Part shown: positions 17,101 through 25,327 of the stretch, in pieces
How positions within the stretch are numbered: the stretch's first letter is position 1
Layout of the letters: each line of letters starts with the position of its first letter
Origin: Flavobacterium tistrianum
GTDB taxonomy: Bacteria; Bacteroidota; Bacteroidia; Flavobacteriales; Flavobacteriaceae
Direction: 5' to 3'
DNA: 64,000 bases
NCBI RefSeq assembly: GCF_003254545.1
Contig: NZ_QJRH01000060.1
Location: forward strand, 84,166 to 148,165
The notes under the pieces: model-generated
Databases searched by the model: none
What the model was told of the DNA's origin: nothing
Seen by the model: only the letters and a program-made list of their open reading frames with translations
Position numbers and translations under genes: made by a program

Positions 17101-17559
17101 TTTTTAAGTTCACAAGGATTTTTGGATCATATTTTAATTTCTAATGAATTGAATGATGATTATATTGCTAACTCAATTGCAGTTTATGACCCAAGAAATG
17201 ATATTGCAAATTACACCACAACAACATCAGATCACGGACCTGTAATTGCCCGATTCCAATTGAAACAAGATGTGCTTTCTACGCCTGATTTTGGAAAAAA
17301 CAAATATTTTGTAAAAGCTTATCCAAATCCTGCAACAGATGTTTTGAATTTTGACGTAAAAACTACGCAAGGAAGAGATCTTAAAATCAGATTATATGAT
17401 TTTAATGGTCGTGCTATTGGAAACCCGATTAGTGTTAAAAATGAATCGGAAGTTAGCACCGCAGTTGTTGCTGTTGGAAACCTAGTTTCTGGAGTTTATT
17501 TCTATACAGTAACAGAAAACAATAAAGTGATTTATAAAGACAAAGTTATTAAGAAATAA
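14125..17559 (+). CDS. T9SS-exported multidomain protein with endonuclease/exonuclease/phosphatase domain
   Basis: This is a secreted protein of 1144 residues. A signal peptide (to about FAQ, residue 26) is followed by beta-rich repeats of Bacteroidota surface type, then a choice-of-anchor J-like module around 460-630 (FVQNFDDP, KDWLISPRLRLDG, WSFDDFAI), then another beta domain. An endonuclease/exonuclease/phosphatase domain spans about 737-1045 with VVSYNLEFFG, VVQEVSDEPALD, LGDFNDD and the catalytic SDHGPV. The last ~80 residues (KAYPNPATDVLNF to VIYKDKVIKK) are a type A C-terminal signal for the type IX secretion system. Probable extracellular nuclease or phosphodiesterase; the substrate is not known. 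Confidence 0.9.
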   Translation: MKKLYFSRLLALLCFFCCISGDLFAQTNPAPQSIPFKQYFDTFAVTSTTYPDGFQGWNASTPSSLGTPSNFTTTVTSDKTMSSGGSASSSGGNIYNYNQKIGFLNASTYLDQSIVLALKTEMHTGVQVEYDAMVVRNPYVAGTTTNRINEMALQYRVGETGNFITLSESLFRNNTTTRTKESDPLQTEHIRVTLPAECDNKPVIQVRWISRQVSGAGSRPAFAIGKIDVTEDDLAPVNISGYPKTANVLGDSFDFVSRINEAGKTYYVLLPNGSAEPTIAQIKAGQDSNGSEVLKAGVFDVTSSAQEYVASFTGLPLSTAYSVFSISEDIAGNIQASVNRVDVTTLNVMPPAISPSISSLNLGGTEPNFDPLIKSYQIGASDLTANVVLTSSGNFTISKDNTVFSSSLTFVPTDFDSNATPTIYVKFTPTAIGSFSGTITHETTGGTTKIVSLTALGVNPFVQNFDDPDVFVNSKWSQYNEAGPINKWAYTNQSRNVNSGTGAVLMNGFSDSGASKDWLISPRLRLDGFTQIPLLSFYSRQFYDGPSLKLMVSTNYDGVSDPNTATWTPINGRFPQDTGSYVKSEYINLSAYKTNHTYLAWVYETTSGGNDNAAEWSFDDFAIIDESKYVDSNPRLDFADVSPNSVSASQTFVFAAAGYGDITIEAPASYELSLDNISFSSSIIISSADALTGKTVYARFAPTTKEPTISGVLTVTGTSLNKQIGSFTGTSILKVDTYDVVSYNLEFFGSDVKDKTGKEFGPTNDALQIENVAKVMNKLNADVYVVQEVSDEPALDALIQKISVNGKTFDKVTSTSWSYSFKPLDPYFPPQKLVVIYNTQTTTVKSTKVLFKDLYDQILAHTVVLPNYPGTGTPELNDDSFFSSGRLPYLVQVEANIGGIKKDINLIDLHARANSGTSIKEYNQRKYDIDYLKDALDAEYPDANLILLGDFNDDVKAWVGNASTASSYKKFVDDTTNYNALTLGISQAGAYSFLSSQGFLDHILISNELNDDYIANSIAVYDPRNDIANYTTTTSDHGPVIARFQLKQDVLSTPDFGKNKYFVKAYPNPATDVLNFDVKTTQGRDLKIRLYDFNGRAIGNPISVKNESEVSTAVVAVGNLVSGVYFYTVTENNKVIYKDKVIKK

Positions 17560-17578
17560 AATCGATTATAAAAACAGA

Positions 17579-17608
17579 AAGGCAGTCTAATTTAAGACTG
17601 CCTTTTTT
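17579..17608. terminator. Bidirectional terminator between the T9SS gene and mepB-like gene
   Basis: AAGGCAGTCT, a four-base loop and AGACTGCCTTTTTT make a strong hairpin. The A/T flanks on both sides suit both convergent genes. Confidence 0.85.
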
Positions 17609-18116
17609 ACATAAATACTTTTTTAAATTCCTCTAAATCAATTTTGCTTTGATCTGAAAAGTTAAAGAAATAATCCAATTGCCATTTCTGCGTTTTCTGT
17701 GCTTGTTTGCTTGTGGTTTCGTCCCACGGCGGATAAACTCTTGTAGCTCTAATGCCTTCTTTATTTTGGGTAGAGAAAATACCTTTTTCAAGTAAAGTTT
17801 TCTTCGGAAAGATAAACTGTCCCCAATTTTGATCTTTTCTAACAGTCACAATTACAAAATCAATATTATCCAAATAATCAAAAGGTTCAATTATACCTGA
17901 TTGGTTTCGTTTCCATAATGTAACGAACTGTCCCGTTTTGGTTGGGGTAATTTTCGCCTCTCTATAGCAAATGTTTTTATTGTTTAACTTAAAACGAAAT
18001 GCACTGTATTCTTCACTTTCGCTTTCCTTCTCTAAAGAAGTCATCTGCAAATCAGCTTTGTCAAAAATACTTTCTTTGCTCAATACTAAATCAGCTGAGC
18101 CAATGGTAAAATTCAT
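17607..18116 (-). CDS. MepB family protein
   Basis: This 169-residue protein matches the MepB family by its central part: FRFKLNNKNICYREAKITPTKTGQFVTLWKR (in parts), then FVIVTVRKDQNWGQFIFPK and GIRATRVYPPWDE. MepB is named from the mepRAB locus of Staphylococcus aureus, where its function is not known. It is cytoplasmic with no signal peptide. It stands alone, convergent with the T9SS gene and downstream of the anti-sigma/beta-barrel gene. Confidence 0.85.
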   Translation of the reverse strand: MNFTIGSADLVLSKESIFDKADLQMTSLEKESESEEYSAFRFKLNNKNICYREAKITPTKTGQFVTLWKRNQSGIIEPFDYLDNIDFVIVTVRKDQNWGQFIFPKKTLLEKGIFSTQNKEGIRATRVYPPWDETTSKQAQKTQKWQLDYFFNFSDQSKIDLEEFKKVFM

Positions 18117-18161
18117 AAAAATCTATTTTAAAAATAGTTTGAAAATTACTACAAATTTACT

Positions 18162-20018
18162 TTAGAAATTAACATTCAGTCCAAAATTTAATCCCCATTG
18201 GAACTGGTTGAAAGACTGGCTGTTTAACGGATTGATATAATAATTTACAGCAGGTTCAACAAAAACATTGGTCTTTTTATATACACGATATTGCACCGTA
18301 CTGCTCAAAGTAGAACCATAAACATAATTATTAGCATTTACATTTTCTCCAATAGAGTGTCCGTCCAAAGCCACATTGTTAGAAATTAATTTACCCACAA
18401 AACCTCCTGTATTTAAGTTAATGCTGGCTTTGTTTTTATTAAAGACAGAATAAGAAACCTCAAGTGGCATTTCAACATATCTTAAATTTTGATCTAATTT
18501 TCCAGTTTGTACGTTTTCATTTTTCAAAGCTTCTTTTGTACTATTTGAAATAAAAAGATAACCTTGGCTTGACGGGTCTGCTGAAACAACGGGACTGTTA
18601 TTACTATCGGCATTTAGAGTGCCAGGATTAAAAAAAGCATTGCTTTTAGCGCTTAAATACGATACATTGGCAACACTCTGACCTAATTCACTAATTTTTA
18701 ATCCAGAACCAACAGCCCATTTTTTGTTAATGCTGTATTTTGTTTTTACACCGTAAGAATTAGATTGTTTAGAATCGTTTACGTTACCTAAAGTTTTCTC
18801 GTTTTTAGTGTTTTCAGAACTTGCCACACCCGCAAAAACGGCAACTGCCCATCTTTCTTTTTTGTTAATCAAATTATCTTTTTTCGCTTTTTCTTCTTTT
18901 TCCTTTTCTGGAGTCAAAATTCCCTTTTCTAAATTCTGAAGTTCAGCCAGCTGCATAGAGTCTGTTTTACTTAAACTGTTGGTAATTTTCAGATCGTCTT
19001 TTATGATAATTGCTTTATCTGTTCGCTTATTCTCATTTTTACCCGTAATGGCATTGTTTGAATTATACGCATTACTGTTTGCAAAAGGGTTGTTATTTGA
19101 AGAATAACGCTGATTATTGAAGGCAATATTTTTATTGTTTTTGGGAGCAAGTTGCTCTTCAAAAATAGAATTTGAAAGCTGTTTTTTTGCAGACGAATTA
19201 AACTTGCTTTGTTTTCCAAATGCAATCTGTTCTTCAGAAATTCCTTTATTAGAAAGCTTTGCTTTATTTTCTAAATTAGATTGTTTAGAAGATTTTGTAC
19301 TTGATTTTCCTTCTAAACCTGAATTTTGATATGCAACAGATTGGTTCGGAGTGTTTGCTGGAACTACAGTATTAGATTTTTTAGAAGATTTTACAATTGA
19401 TTTTTCTTCCGAATTTGAATTTTGATATGCAACAGATTGTTTCGCAGCATTTGCTGGAACAACTGTACTAGATTGTTTAGAAGATTTTACAATTGATTTT
19501 TCTTCTGATAAACCTGAGTTTTGATATGCAACAGATTGGTTCAGAACATTTGCAGGAACTACTGTATTAGATTTAGAATCTTTTTTATCGGTTTTGTTCT
19601 TAGAGTTTGTTTCTGCTACAGAAGTTTCTTGAACTTGAATTTGTGAGTCAATGTTGAATTGGTTCTTTGCATCATTTTCATGTAATGAATCTATTGCTTT
19701 GCCAGTATTTTTATTTTGATTTAAATCTTTGGTATTCTGAATGCCATTTTTTTCTTTGTCAATAACAACACTATTTCTGCTGTTTTCTAAATTGCCATTG
19801 TTGAGGTTTGTATTTTCAGATGAATCAGTAAAATGTAAAATTGAAGGCAGAAGCAACCCTAATAATAAGCATGCAGCAGCCGACCACCAAAGAACAACTC
19901 TCTTCTTCTTTTTAGGTTTATTTAATTTTTCTTCAATCTGACTCCATAATTCTGGAGGCGGAACACTCGAAAAGTCTTCCATTGATGAAAAAATATCTTC
20001 TATTTTTTGCTTCTTCAT
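18162..20018 (-). CDS. Trans-envelope anti-sigma-like protein with outer-membrane beta-barrel end
   Basis: This 618-residue protein has three zones. Residues 1-40 are a charged cytoplasmic-type segment (IEDIFSSMEDFSSVPPPELW) like small anti-sigma domains, followed by one membrane helix at about 41-62. Residues 63-370 are a Ser/Asn/Lys-rich linker with three near-identical 32-residue repeats (151-247, TVVPAN...QSVAYQNS). Residues about 385-618 look like an outer-membrane beta-barrel (WAVAVFAGVASSEN, ... QFQWGLNFGLNVNF ending in Phe). It overlaps the upstream ECF sigma gene by 4 bases, so the two are translationally coupled. I infer that it holds the sigma factor inactive at the inner membrane while its other end sits in the outer membrane. 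Confidence 0.8.
   Translation of the reverse strand: MKKQKIEDIFSSMEDFSSVPPPELWSQIEEKLNKPKKKKRVVLWWSAAACLLLGLLLPSILHFTDSSENTNLNNGNLENSRNSVVIDKEKNGIQNTKDLNQNKNTGKAIDSLHENDAKNQFNIDSQIQVQETSVAETNSKNKTDKKDSKSNTVVPANVLNQSVAYQNSGLSEEKSIVKSSKQSSTVVPANAAKQSVAYQNSNSEEKSIVKSSKKSNTVVPANTPNQSVAYQNSGLEGKSSTKSSKQSNLENKAKLSNKGISEEQIAFGKQSKFNSSAKKQLSNSIFEEQLAPKNNKNIAFNNQRYSSNNNPFANSNAYNSNNAITGKNENKRTDKAIIIKDDLKITNSLSKTDSMQLAELQNLEKGILTPEKEKEEKAKKDNLINKKERWAVAVFAGVASSENTKNEKTLGNVNDSKQSNSYGVKTKYSINKKWAVGSGLKISELGQSVANVSYLSAKSNAFFNPGTLNADSNNSPVVSADPSSQGYLFISNSTKEALKNENVQTGKLDQNLRYVEMPLEVSYSVFNKNKASINLNTGGFVGKLISNNVALDGHSIGENVNANNYVYGSTLSSTVQYRVYKKTNVFVEPAVNYYINPLNSQSFNQFQWGLNFGLNVNF
19277..19570 (-). repeat. Three tandem 96-bp coding repeats
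   Basis: Three direct repeats inside the anti-sigma-like gene each encode a unit of about 32 residues containing TVVPAN, QSVAYQNS and KSSK. Differences between copies are few, which suggests recent duplication and possible length variation between strains. Confidence 0.8.
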
Positions 20019-20578
20019 GCTATCTTAAAATTTTTTATGCTCAAAATTCGCTTTTGTAATATGTGTTTGGCGCGATTTAAATTTGATTTTGATGTTCCTT
20101 CGGAGATTTTTAATAGTTCGGCGATTTCTCTGTGTTTCATTTTTTCAAATACATACAAGTTAAAAACCGTTCTATATTGATCTGGTAAATCCCGAATATA
20201 TTCGAGCAGTTTTTCCTGTTCTATCGGAATAGCTTCCAGTTCCTCTTCTTCAATAAAATCAGTATCAGGATCAAAAACATCTAAAAAGAAACTTTCTTTT
20301 TTCTTTTTATTTAAAGTTTCGATGAGTTTGTTTATAAAGATTCGTTTTAGCCATCCCTCAAAACTTCCTTCAAATTTATATTGGCTTATTTTTTGAAAGG
20401 CAATTACAAATGCTTCCTGAAAAACGTCTTTCGCATCATCTTCGTTCTTCATATATTTCAAACATATACCATACAAAACAGGAGAGAACAACTGATAAAT
20501 TTTCAGCTGTCCCTCTCTGTCATTTTTCATGCACAGTTTGATATATTTTTCTAACTCGTCTTTCAAGAAATGGTTCAA
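20015..20578 (-). CDS. ECF-type RNA polymerase sigma factor
   Basis: This is a group 4 sigma factor of 187 residues. Region 2 (about 25-95) has DDAKDVFQEAFVIAFQ and FEGSFEGWLKRIFINK, the core-binding and -10 recognition parts. Region 4 (about 130-180) has LPDQYRTVFNLYVFEKMKHREIAELL (in parts) and SEGTSKSNLNRAKHIL, a helix-turn-helix for the -35 element. The gene overlaps the start of the anti-sigma-like gene by 4 bases (ATGA-type junction). A TATTTTTG element lies at 20590-20597 on the minus strand. Its regulon is unknown but probably includes this operon. Confidence 0.93.
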   Translation of the reverse strand: MNHFLKDELEKYIKLCMKNDREGQLKIYQLFSPVLYGICLKYMKNEDDAKDVFQEAFVIAFQKISQYKFEGSFEGWLKRIFINKLIETLNKKKKESFFLDVFDPDTDFIEEEELEAIPIEQEKLLEYIRDLPDQYRTVFNLYVFEKMKHREIAELLKISEGTSKSNLNRAKHILQKRILSIKNFKIA

Positions 20579-20617
20579 ATTTGATTTTGCAAAAATAGTT
20601 TTAAATAGCTTACAAAA

Positions 20618-21016
20618 CTATCTTTTAAAAATAGTTCGAGCACCATCTTGACAGTTGCTTACAATGGTTAGGTTTTGATTGTCAAGGTTTTCTATTACGT
20701 AAGTTTTGCCTTCAAACGTTATTAGATCGTGTTCCGACTGATCAGAATATCCTTTTCCTTTTTCTATCTGATAAGCACTGTTTCTAATTTCTATATTGTT
20801 TTTGTAAGTAATAACCCTTCCGTCTTGGGTGAAAATAATTTTCTTAGTAAATCCAATTGTTTTTGGAGTTGCTACATAAGGATTATTAGATCCTCCTATA
20901 GATTTTTCCCAAGTCCAAGTATTTACTATTGATCCAGCAGCTTCTTTAGAATCATTTACAGAAATCATTGATGTAAAAAGAAAACAGATAACAAAAGATA
21001 AAAAGAGTTTCTTCAT
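20618..21016 (-). CDS. Small secreted lipocalin-like protein, hypothetical
   Basis: The 132 residues start with a signal peptide (MKKLFLSFVICFLFTSMIS). The rest reads as alternating beta strands (GSIVNTWTWEKSIGG, KKIIFTQDGRVITYKN, HDLITFEGKTYVIENL, NLTIVSNCQDGARTIFKR), reminiscent of lipocalin-like domain proteins of Bacteroidota. I cannot assign a ligand. It follows the PrcB-like lipoprotein gene in the same direction with 10 bases between, so they form a likely two-gene transcript. Confidence 0.7.
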   Translation of the reverse strand: MKKLFLSFVICFLFTSMISVNDSKEAAGSIVNTWTWEKSIGGSNNPYVATPKTIGFTKKIIFTQDGRVITYKNNIEIRNSAYQIEKGKGYSDQSEHDLITFEGKTYVIENLDNQNLTIVSNCQDGARTIFKR

Positions 21017-21026
21017 GACCGAATTA

Positions 21027-21902
21027 TTATTTTAAACTTGTAATTTTTTCTTGAATCGCTTTTTTGAAAAGTTTTACTTCTGTACTCTGATCTTCAGTGT
21101 CATTATTGTCGATATAAACTTTAGTTGTACTTGCGCCTTGACGAAGTTCAAAATAAATTCCGCCTTGATCTGCAGCATCTGGAGAACCGTAAGTTTTAGT
21201 TTTTCCTTTTAAAGCCAAGATTTCAGCAGGAACACTTTTTAAGAATGAAGTATATTCGCCTCTTTTAATTGTCGGAGTATATCGATATTGTCCAAAATCA
21301 TATTGATTAGCACCAACATTTAAGAATTTTAAAGTGTTATAATCGTTAATCTGATAGAATTTTTGGCAGTCAGAACTTAAACATTTATTATTGAAACTTC
21401 CAATAATCATATTGTCTGCACTTTCTGTTGTTTTATTAAAAATCATTCCTTTTGCCGTTTTCGGAATCAAAACAAAATCATAAGGATAAGTAGGAGCTTG
21501 TGTTACATTTTCGCCTTCAGCAGGAGCTTTTTCGTAGTAATTCACAACGATTTCACAATTATTTTCTACAATCGAAGTAATTTTGATGGCATACCCGCTT
21601 GTAGGTTTTGCGCCTGCAAAAATTCCAACAAGATATTCTTTGGTAAAATCAATATTTGGGTCACTTGCAACCGGACAACTGTTATCATGTTTTGTAAAAA
21701 ACTCATCCATTTTTTCTTGAGATACAATAACAGCCGCAGCAGGATTATTAGGCATTGATTTTACACTATAATTACATGCAAAAGGAAAACCAGTAAAATT
21801 TACAGCTGTATTAGCTCCGCAATCTACATAGTTATTTCCGTCATTAAGAGAACAAGCACTGAATCCAAAGGCTACAAATAAGCCAAGCATTAATTTTTTC
21901 AT
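21027..21902 (-). CDS. Lipoprotein with PrcB-like C-terminal domain
   Basis: This lipoprotein has about 291 residues from the ATG at 21902 (MKKLMLGLFVAFGFSACS, lipobox SAC). Another ATG two codons upstream is possible. Residues about 35-160 contain the PrcB_C-type pattern (AVIVSQEKMDEFF, EYLVGIFAGAKPTSGYAIKI, IVVNYYEKAPAEG, PYDFVLIPK). PrcB was described as a partner of an outer-membrane protease in Treponema; here there is no protease gene next to it. The second half (TTKVYIDNNDTEDQSTEVK) is unassigned. Confidence 0.78.
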   Translation of the reverse strand: MKKLMLGLFVAFGFSACSLNDGNNYVDCGANTAVNFTGFPFACNYSVKSMPNNPAAAVIVSQEKMDEFFTKHDNSCPVASDPNIDFTKEYLVGIFAGAKPTSGYAIKITSIVENNCEIVVNYYEKAPAEGENVTQAPTYPYDFVLIPKTAKGMIFNKTTESADNMIIGSFNNKCLSSDCQKFYQINDYNTLKFLNVGANQYDFGQYRYTPTIKRGEYTSFLKSVPAEILALKGKTKTYGSPDAADQGGIYFELRQGASTTKVYIDNNDTEDQSTEVKLFKKAIQEKITSLK

Positions 21903-22088
21903 AATCATTTTAATAGGTTTATATCTTGTAGATAGCACTTTTAAAAAAAGGTTGCGTTGAGGTTAAACTTTTTTCAAAAAAAATAAAATGTTGGTTTAGT
22001 TGGATTTGAAAATCAATTCGTGAAATTTCTATTTTAAAAATCAAGTACTAAGCATTATTGAGTATTTTTACGTAAAATAAACTTAGTT

Positions 22089-23462
22089 ATGTCTGATTAT
22101 ATACCGTTTTTATTAGGTTTTGTTGTGGCGCTTTTTGCGGGAATCTACTTAGGCAGAATGCTTTCTGTATCAAAATTTCAGTCGGAAAAAGCTATTTCTG
22201 AGGAGAGATTAAATGCCTTAAATAATCAATTGCAAATGCTGAAAGAACAATTTGAAAACGAAAAAAATAATTTTCAGAAACAATTGCAATTTAATATTTC
22301 TGAAAAAGAAAATATTCGAACAGAAAAAGACAGTCTGGCAATTCAGCTTTCTAAAAAAGAAGTAGATTTTGAAAATTTATGGGAACGCCATAAAGAGCAA
22401 AAAAGCGAAATCAACGAGCTTCAGGAAAAATTTACCAAAGAATTTGAAAACCTAGCCAATAAAATCCTAGAAGAAAAATCGGCAAAATTTACTGAACAAA
22501 ATACTGTAAACATGAAAAATATCTTGACGCCTTTACAAGATAAAATTCAGGTTTTTGAGCAGAAAGTAGAGCAGACACATAAAGAAAGCATTGATTATCA
22601 TGCAGCGCTTCGTCAGCAGATAATTGGTTTGAGCGAAATGAACGCACAAATGAGCAAGGAAACCTTAAATCTTACCAAAGCATTAAAAGGCGATAGTAAA
22701 ATGCAAGGGAATTGGGGCGAATTGGTTCTGGAACGTGTTCTAGAAAAATCAGGATTAGAAAAAGGAAGAGAATACGAAGTACAGCAAAGCTTTACAAATA
22801 GTGAAGGAAACCGCGTTTTGCCCGATGTTGTAATTAATCTTCCTGACGGTAAAAAAATGATTGTTGATTCTAAAGTTTCTTTGTCGGCGTATGAAAAATG
22901 GGTAAACGAAGAATCGGAACTTTTAAAAATAGAATTCCTTAAAGAACATGTCATTTCTATAAAAAGACACGTCGAGCAGTTGGGTAGCAAAAACTATCAC
23001 GATTTGTATCAAATGGAAAGCCCAGACTTTGTTCTGCTTTTTATTCCGATGGAACCAGCTTTTGCTGTTGCTTTAAATGAAGATCCAACATTATACACCA
23101 AAGCTTTTGACCGAAACATTGTCATTGTAACACCAAGCACGCTTTTGGCCACTTTAAGAACTATTGACAGTATGTGGACCAATCAGAAACAACAAGAAAA
23201 TGCTTTAGAGATTGCAAGACAAGCAGGAGCTTTGTATGATAAATTTGAAGGTTTTGTAAATGATTTAGTTCGAATAGGAAACAAAATAAAAGATACCAAA
23301 ACCGAATACGAAAGCGCCATGAATAAATTGGTTGACGGAAAAGGAAATCTGATTTCGAGCGTAGAAAGATTGAAGAAAATGGGAGCAAAAGCAAAGAAAT
23401 CGCTTCCAGATAACATTATTGCAAGAGCTATTAATTCAGATGAAAATGAGTTGTTGAATTAA
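22089..23462 (+). CDS. rmuC: DNA recombination protein RmuC
   Basis: RmuC limits inverted-repeat and other aberrant recombination and has a nuclease-related fold. This product has 457 residues. A membrane helix lies at about 5-22 (FLLGFVVALFAGIYLG), a long coiled coil covers about 25-150, and the RmuC domain covers about 190-430 with GNWGELVLERVLEKSGLEKG, LPDGKKMIVDSKVSLSAY and DFVLLFIPMEPAF. The C-terminal helix is charged. It is the first gene of a plus-strand run and is 69 bases ahead of the thioesterase gene. Confidence 0.93.
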   Translation: MSDYIPFLLGFVVALFAGIYLGRMLSVSKFQSEKAISEERLNALNNQLQMLKEQFENEKNNFQKQLQFNISEKENIRTEKDSLAIQLSKKEVDFENLWERHKEQKSEINELQEKFTKEFENLANKILEEKSAKFTEQNTVNMKNILTPLQDKIQVFEQKVEQTHKESIDYHAALRQQIIGLSEMNAQMSKETLNLTKALKGDSKMQGNWGELVLERVLEKSGLEKGREYEVQQSFTNSEGNRVLPDVVINLPDGKKMIVDSKVSLSAYEKWVNEESELLKIEFLKEHVISIKRHVEQLGSKNYHDLYQMESPDFVLLFIPMEPAFAVALNEDPTLYTKAFDRNIVIVTPSTLLATLRTIDSMWTNQKQQENALEIARQAGALYDKFEGFVNDLVRIGNKIKDTKTEYESAMNKLVDGKGNLISSVERLKKMGAKAKKSLPDNIIARAINSDENELLN

Positions 23463-23531
23463 GAAAGAGAGGCAAGAAGAAAGACAAACGTAATATATAA
23501 TACAACTAATCAAAATACCAAAAACAAAAAC

Positions 23532-24080
23532 ATGAGTACAGATTTTAAACCCGTTTCTTCATCAAAAGTTAGCATATCAGAATTAATGCTGCCATCGCAT
23601 ACTAACTTTAGCGGGAAAATTCATGGAGGATATATTTTACTATTATTAGATCAGATAGCATTTGCATCGGCATCAAAATTTAGTGGAAATTATTGTGTTA
23701 CAGCTTCTGTAGATACAGTAAACTTTCTTAAGCCAATTGAAGTTGGAGAATTGGTGACCATGAAAGCCTCCGTAAATTATGTCGGAAGAAGTTCTATGAT
23801 TGTCGGTATTCGTGTAGAAGCCGAAAATATTCAGACAGGAGTAATCAAACATTGCAATTCCTCTTATTTTACAATGGTTGCCAAAGATAAAGATGGAAAA
23901 AGTGTGCAGGTTCCAGGATTAATTTTATCGAACTTAGAAGAAGTGCGCCGTTTTAGAAAAGCAATAAAACATATCGAAGTTAGAAAAGAAGTAGAAGAAC
24001 ACGAAAAACTGACCAATATAAACTCTATTGAAGATTTGGCGAGTTTAGAAAAATATAATGTCCTTTTAGAAATCAGCTAA
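23532..24080 (+). CDS. Acyl-CoA thioesterase, hotdog fold
   Basis: This 182-residue protein fits the YciA/BFIT-type acyl-CoA hydrolases. SELMLPSHTNFSGKIHGGYILLLLDQIAFA (in parts) is the substrate-binding motif with the N-term conserved Gly-Gly, CVTASVDTVNFLKPIEVGELV is the following strand pair, and VGRSSMIVGIRVEAEN completes the hotdog. It should hydrolyse acyl-CoA thioesters in the cytoplasm. The chain-length preference is not visible. A VOC protein gene follows. Confidence 0.9.
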   Translation: MSTDFKPVSSSKVSISELMLPSHTNFSGKIHGGYILLLLDQIAFASASKFSGNYCVTASVDTVNFLKPIEVGELVTMKASVNYVGRSSMIVGIRVEAENIQTGVIKHCNSSYFTMVAKDKDGKSVQVPGLILSNLEEVRRFRKAIKHIEVRKEVEEHEKLTNINSIEDLASLEKYNVLLEIS

Positions 24081-24121
24081 ATTTCTTATATTTATTTGGC
24101 ACACATTAAATATTAGAAATT

Positions 24122-24517
24122 ATGGTCAAGTTTGGATATACTATTTTATATGTTGAAAATGTCGAAGAATCTATTGCGTTTTATGAAAACGCTTTTGGGT
24201 TTTCGAGAAAATTTGTCACGCCAGAAGGTGATTATGGCGAATTGATTACAGGAGAAACAACACTCTCGTTTGCTTCGAAGAAATTAGCTTCTAAAAGTTT
24301 ACCAGATGGTTTTATCGAAAGCAGTCTGGAAGATAAACCATTTGCTATGGAAATTGGTTTTATTACAGAGAATGTTCCTGAAGTTTTGCAAAAAGCAACT
24401 TCATTTGGTGCTATTATCGTTTCAGAACCTGTAGAAAAACCTTGGGGACAAATCGTGGCTTATGCAAGAGACTTAAATGGATTTTTGATTGAAATTTGTA
24501 CAGAGGTTAAAATGTAA
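24122..24517 (+). CDS. VOC (glyoxalase/bleomycin-resistance fold) family protein
   Basis: The 131 residues form two VOC beta-alpha-beta-beta-beta units: FGYTILYVENVEESIAFYEN and FAMEIGFITENVPEVLQ start the two halves, and PWGQIVAYARDLNGFLIEIC ends the second with the usual Asp-Leu-Asn-Gly and metal-ligand Glu. The family covers metal-dependent isomerases, dioxygenases and drug-binding proteins. The reaction cannot be read from sequence. It follows the thioesterase gene by 41 bases. Confidence 0.85.
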   Translation: MVKFGYTILYVENVEESIAFYENAFGFSRKFVTPEGDYGELITGETTLSFASKKLASKSLPDGFIESSLEDKPFAMEIGFITENVPEVLQKATSFGAIIVSEPVEKPWGQIVAYARDLNGFLIEICTEVKM

Positions 24518-24757
24518 TTTTGAGAGCATTTCACATCTCACAATTCACATTTAACGAAGAAAAAATTCACAAATTTTTAGCATTACTCTCAGAACTTTGA
24601 ATGGGGAAATTTCGTAACTTTAAGTGTAATTATTGGGTTACGGAATTTTTTCATTGAGTATTGCCGTTCGATTTTTCAGATTAATTAAAGTCTGATTTCT
24701 AATTTACATTAGTCCGAAAATAAATTGAATGACATAATTGTTTAAATGTAGACGATT
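24518..24757. other. Intergenic stretch without recognised gene
   Basis: This 240-base gap before the YceI gene contains TTCACATCTCACAATTCACATTT, partly repetitive, and nothing that looks coding. I found no clear promoter consensus or hairpin terminator. Confidence 0.4.
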
Positions 24758-25324
24758 ATGAAAACAACTACCTTACTATTTTTATTTTTTACTGTCTTTT
24801 CTGTCATTGCCCAAGATAAGTTTTTTACTAATACAGGAACAGTAAATTTTGAAGCCTCTGTTCCTCTTTTTGAAGAAGTGAAAGCAGTAAATAGACAAGT
24901 TGCCATACTGTTAGAGCCAAAAACAAGTACTTTTATCTGTACAGTTATTGTTAAAGATTTTCGCTTTAAATTGAATTTGATGCAAGAGCATTTCAATGAA
25001 AATTACATGCAAAGCAATCGTTATCCTAAAGCTGTATTTAAAGGGAAAATTCAAAAATTTGATTTAAAAGATATTACTGAAGTAGAAAAGCAATATGAGA
25101 TTAAAGGAAAACTTAATTTGCGAGGCAAATCAAAAGAAATTGTGGTGAATGCCTTGATTAAAAGAGTTCCAGAAGGAATTAGGATAGTTTCAGATTTTCC
25201 GATTGAGGTATCTGATTTCAATATTCATATTCCAACTCCTATAGCTTCTAAAATTGCAAAAACAGCCAATACAGAACTGACGGGTATTATTCGCAGTGAT
25301 GAGACAATGTTGACTTTGAAATAA
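24758..25324 (+). CDS. YceI family secreted lipid-binding protein
   Basis: The 188-residue protein has a signal peptide ending near VIAQ. The mature part follows the YceI lipocalin-like pattern: NTGTVNFEASVPLFEEVKAVN, STFICTVIVKDFRFKLNLMQEHFNENYMQS (in parts), YPKAVFKGKI and GKLNLRGKSKEI. YceI proteins bind isoprenoid or fatty acyl chains in the periplasm. It ends 3 bases before the convergent TIGR01777 gene. Confidence 0.88.
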   Translation: MKTTTLLFLFFTVFSVIAQDKFFTNTGTVNFEASVPLFEEVKAVNRQVAILLEPKTSTFICTVIVKDFRFKLNLMQEHFNENYMQSNRYPKAVFKGKIQKFDLKDITEVEKQYEIKGKLNLRGKSKEIVVNALIKRVPEGIRIVSDFPIEVSDFNIHIPTPIASKIAKTANTELTGIIRSDETMLTLK

Positions 25325-25327
25325 GAG

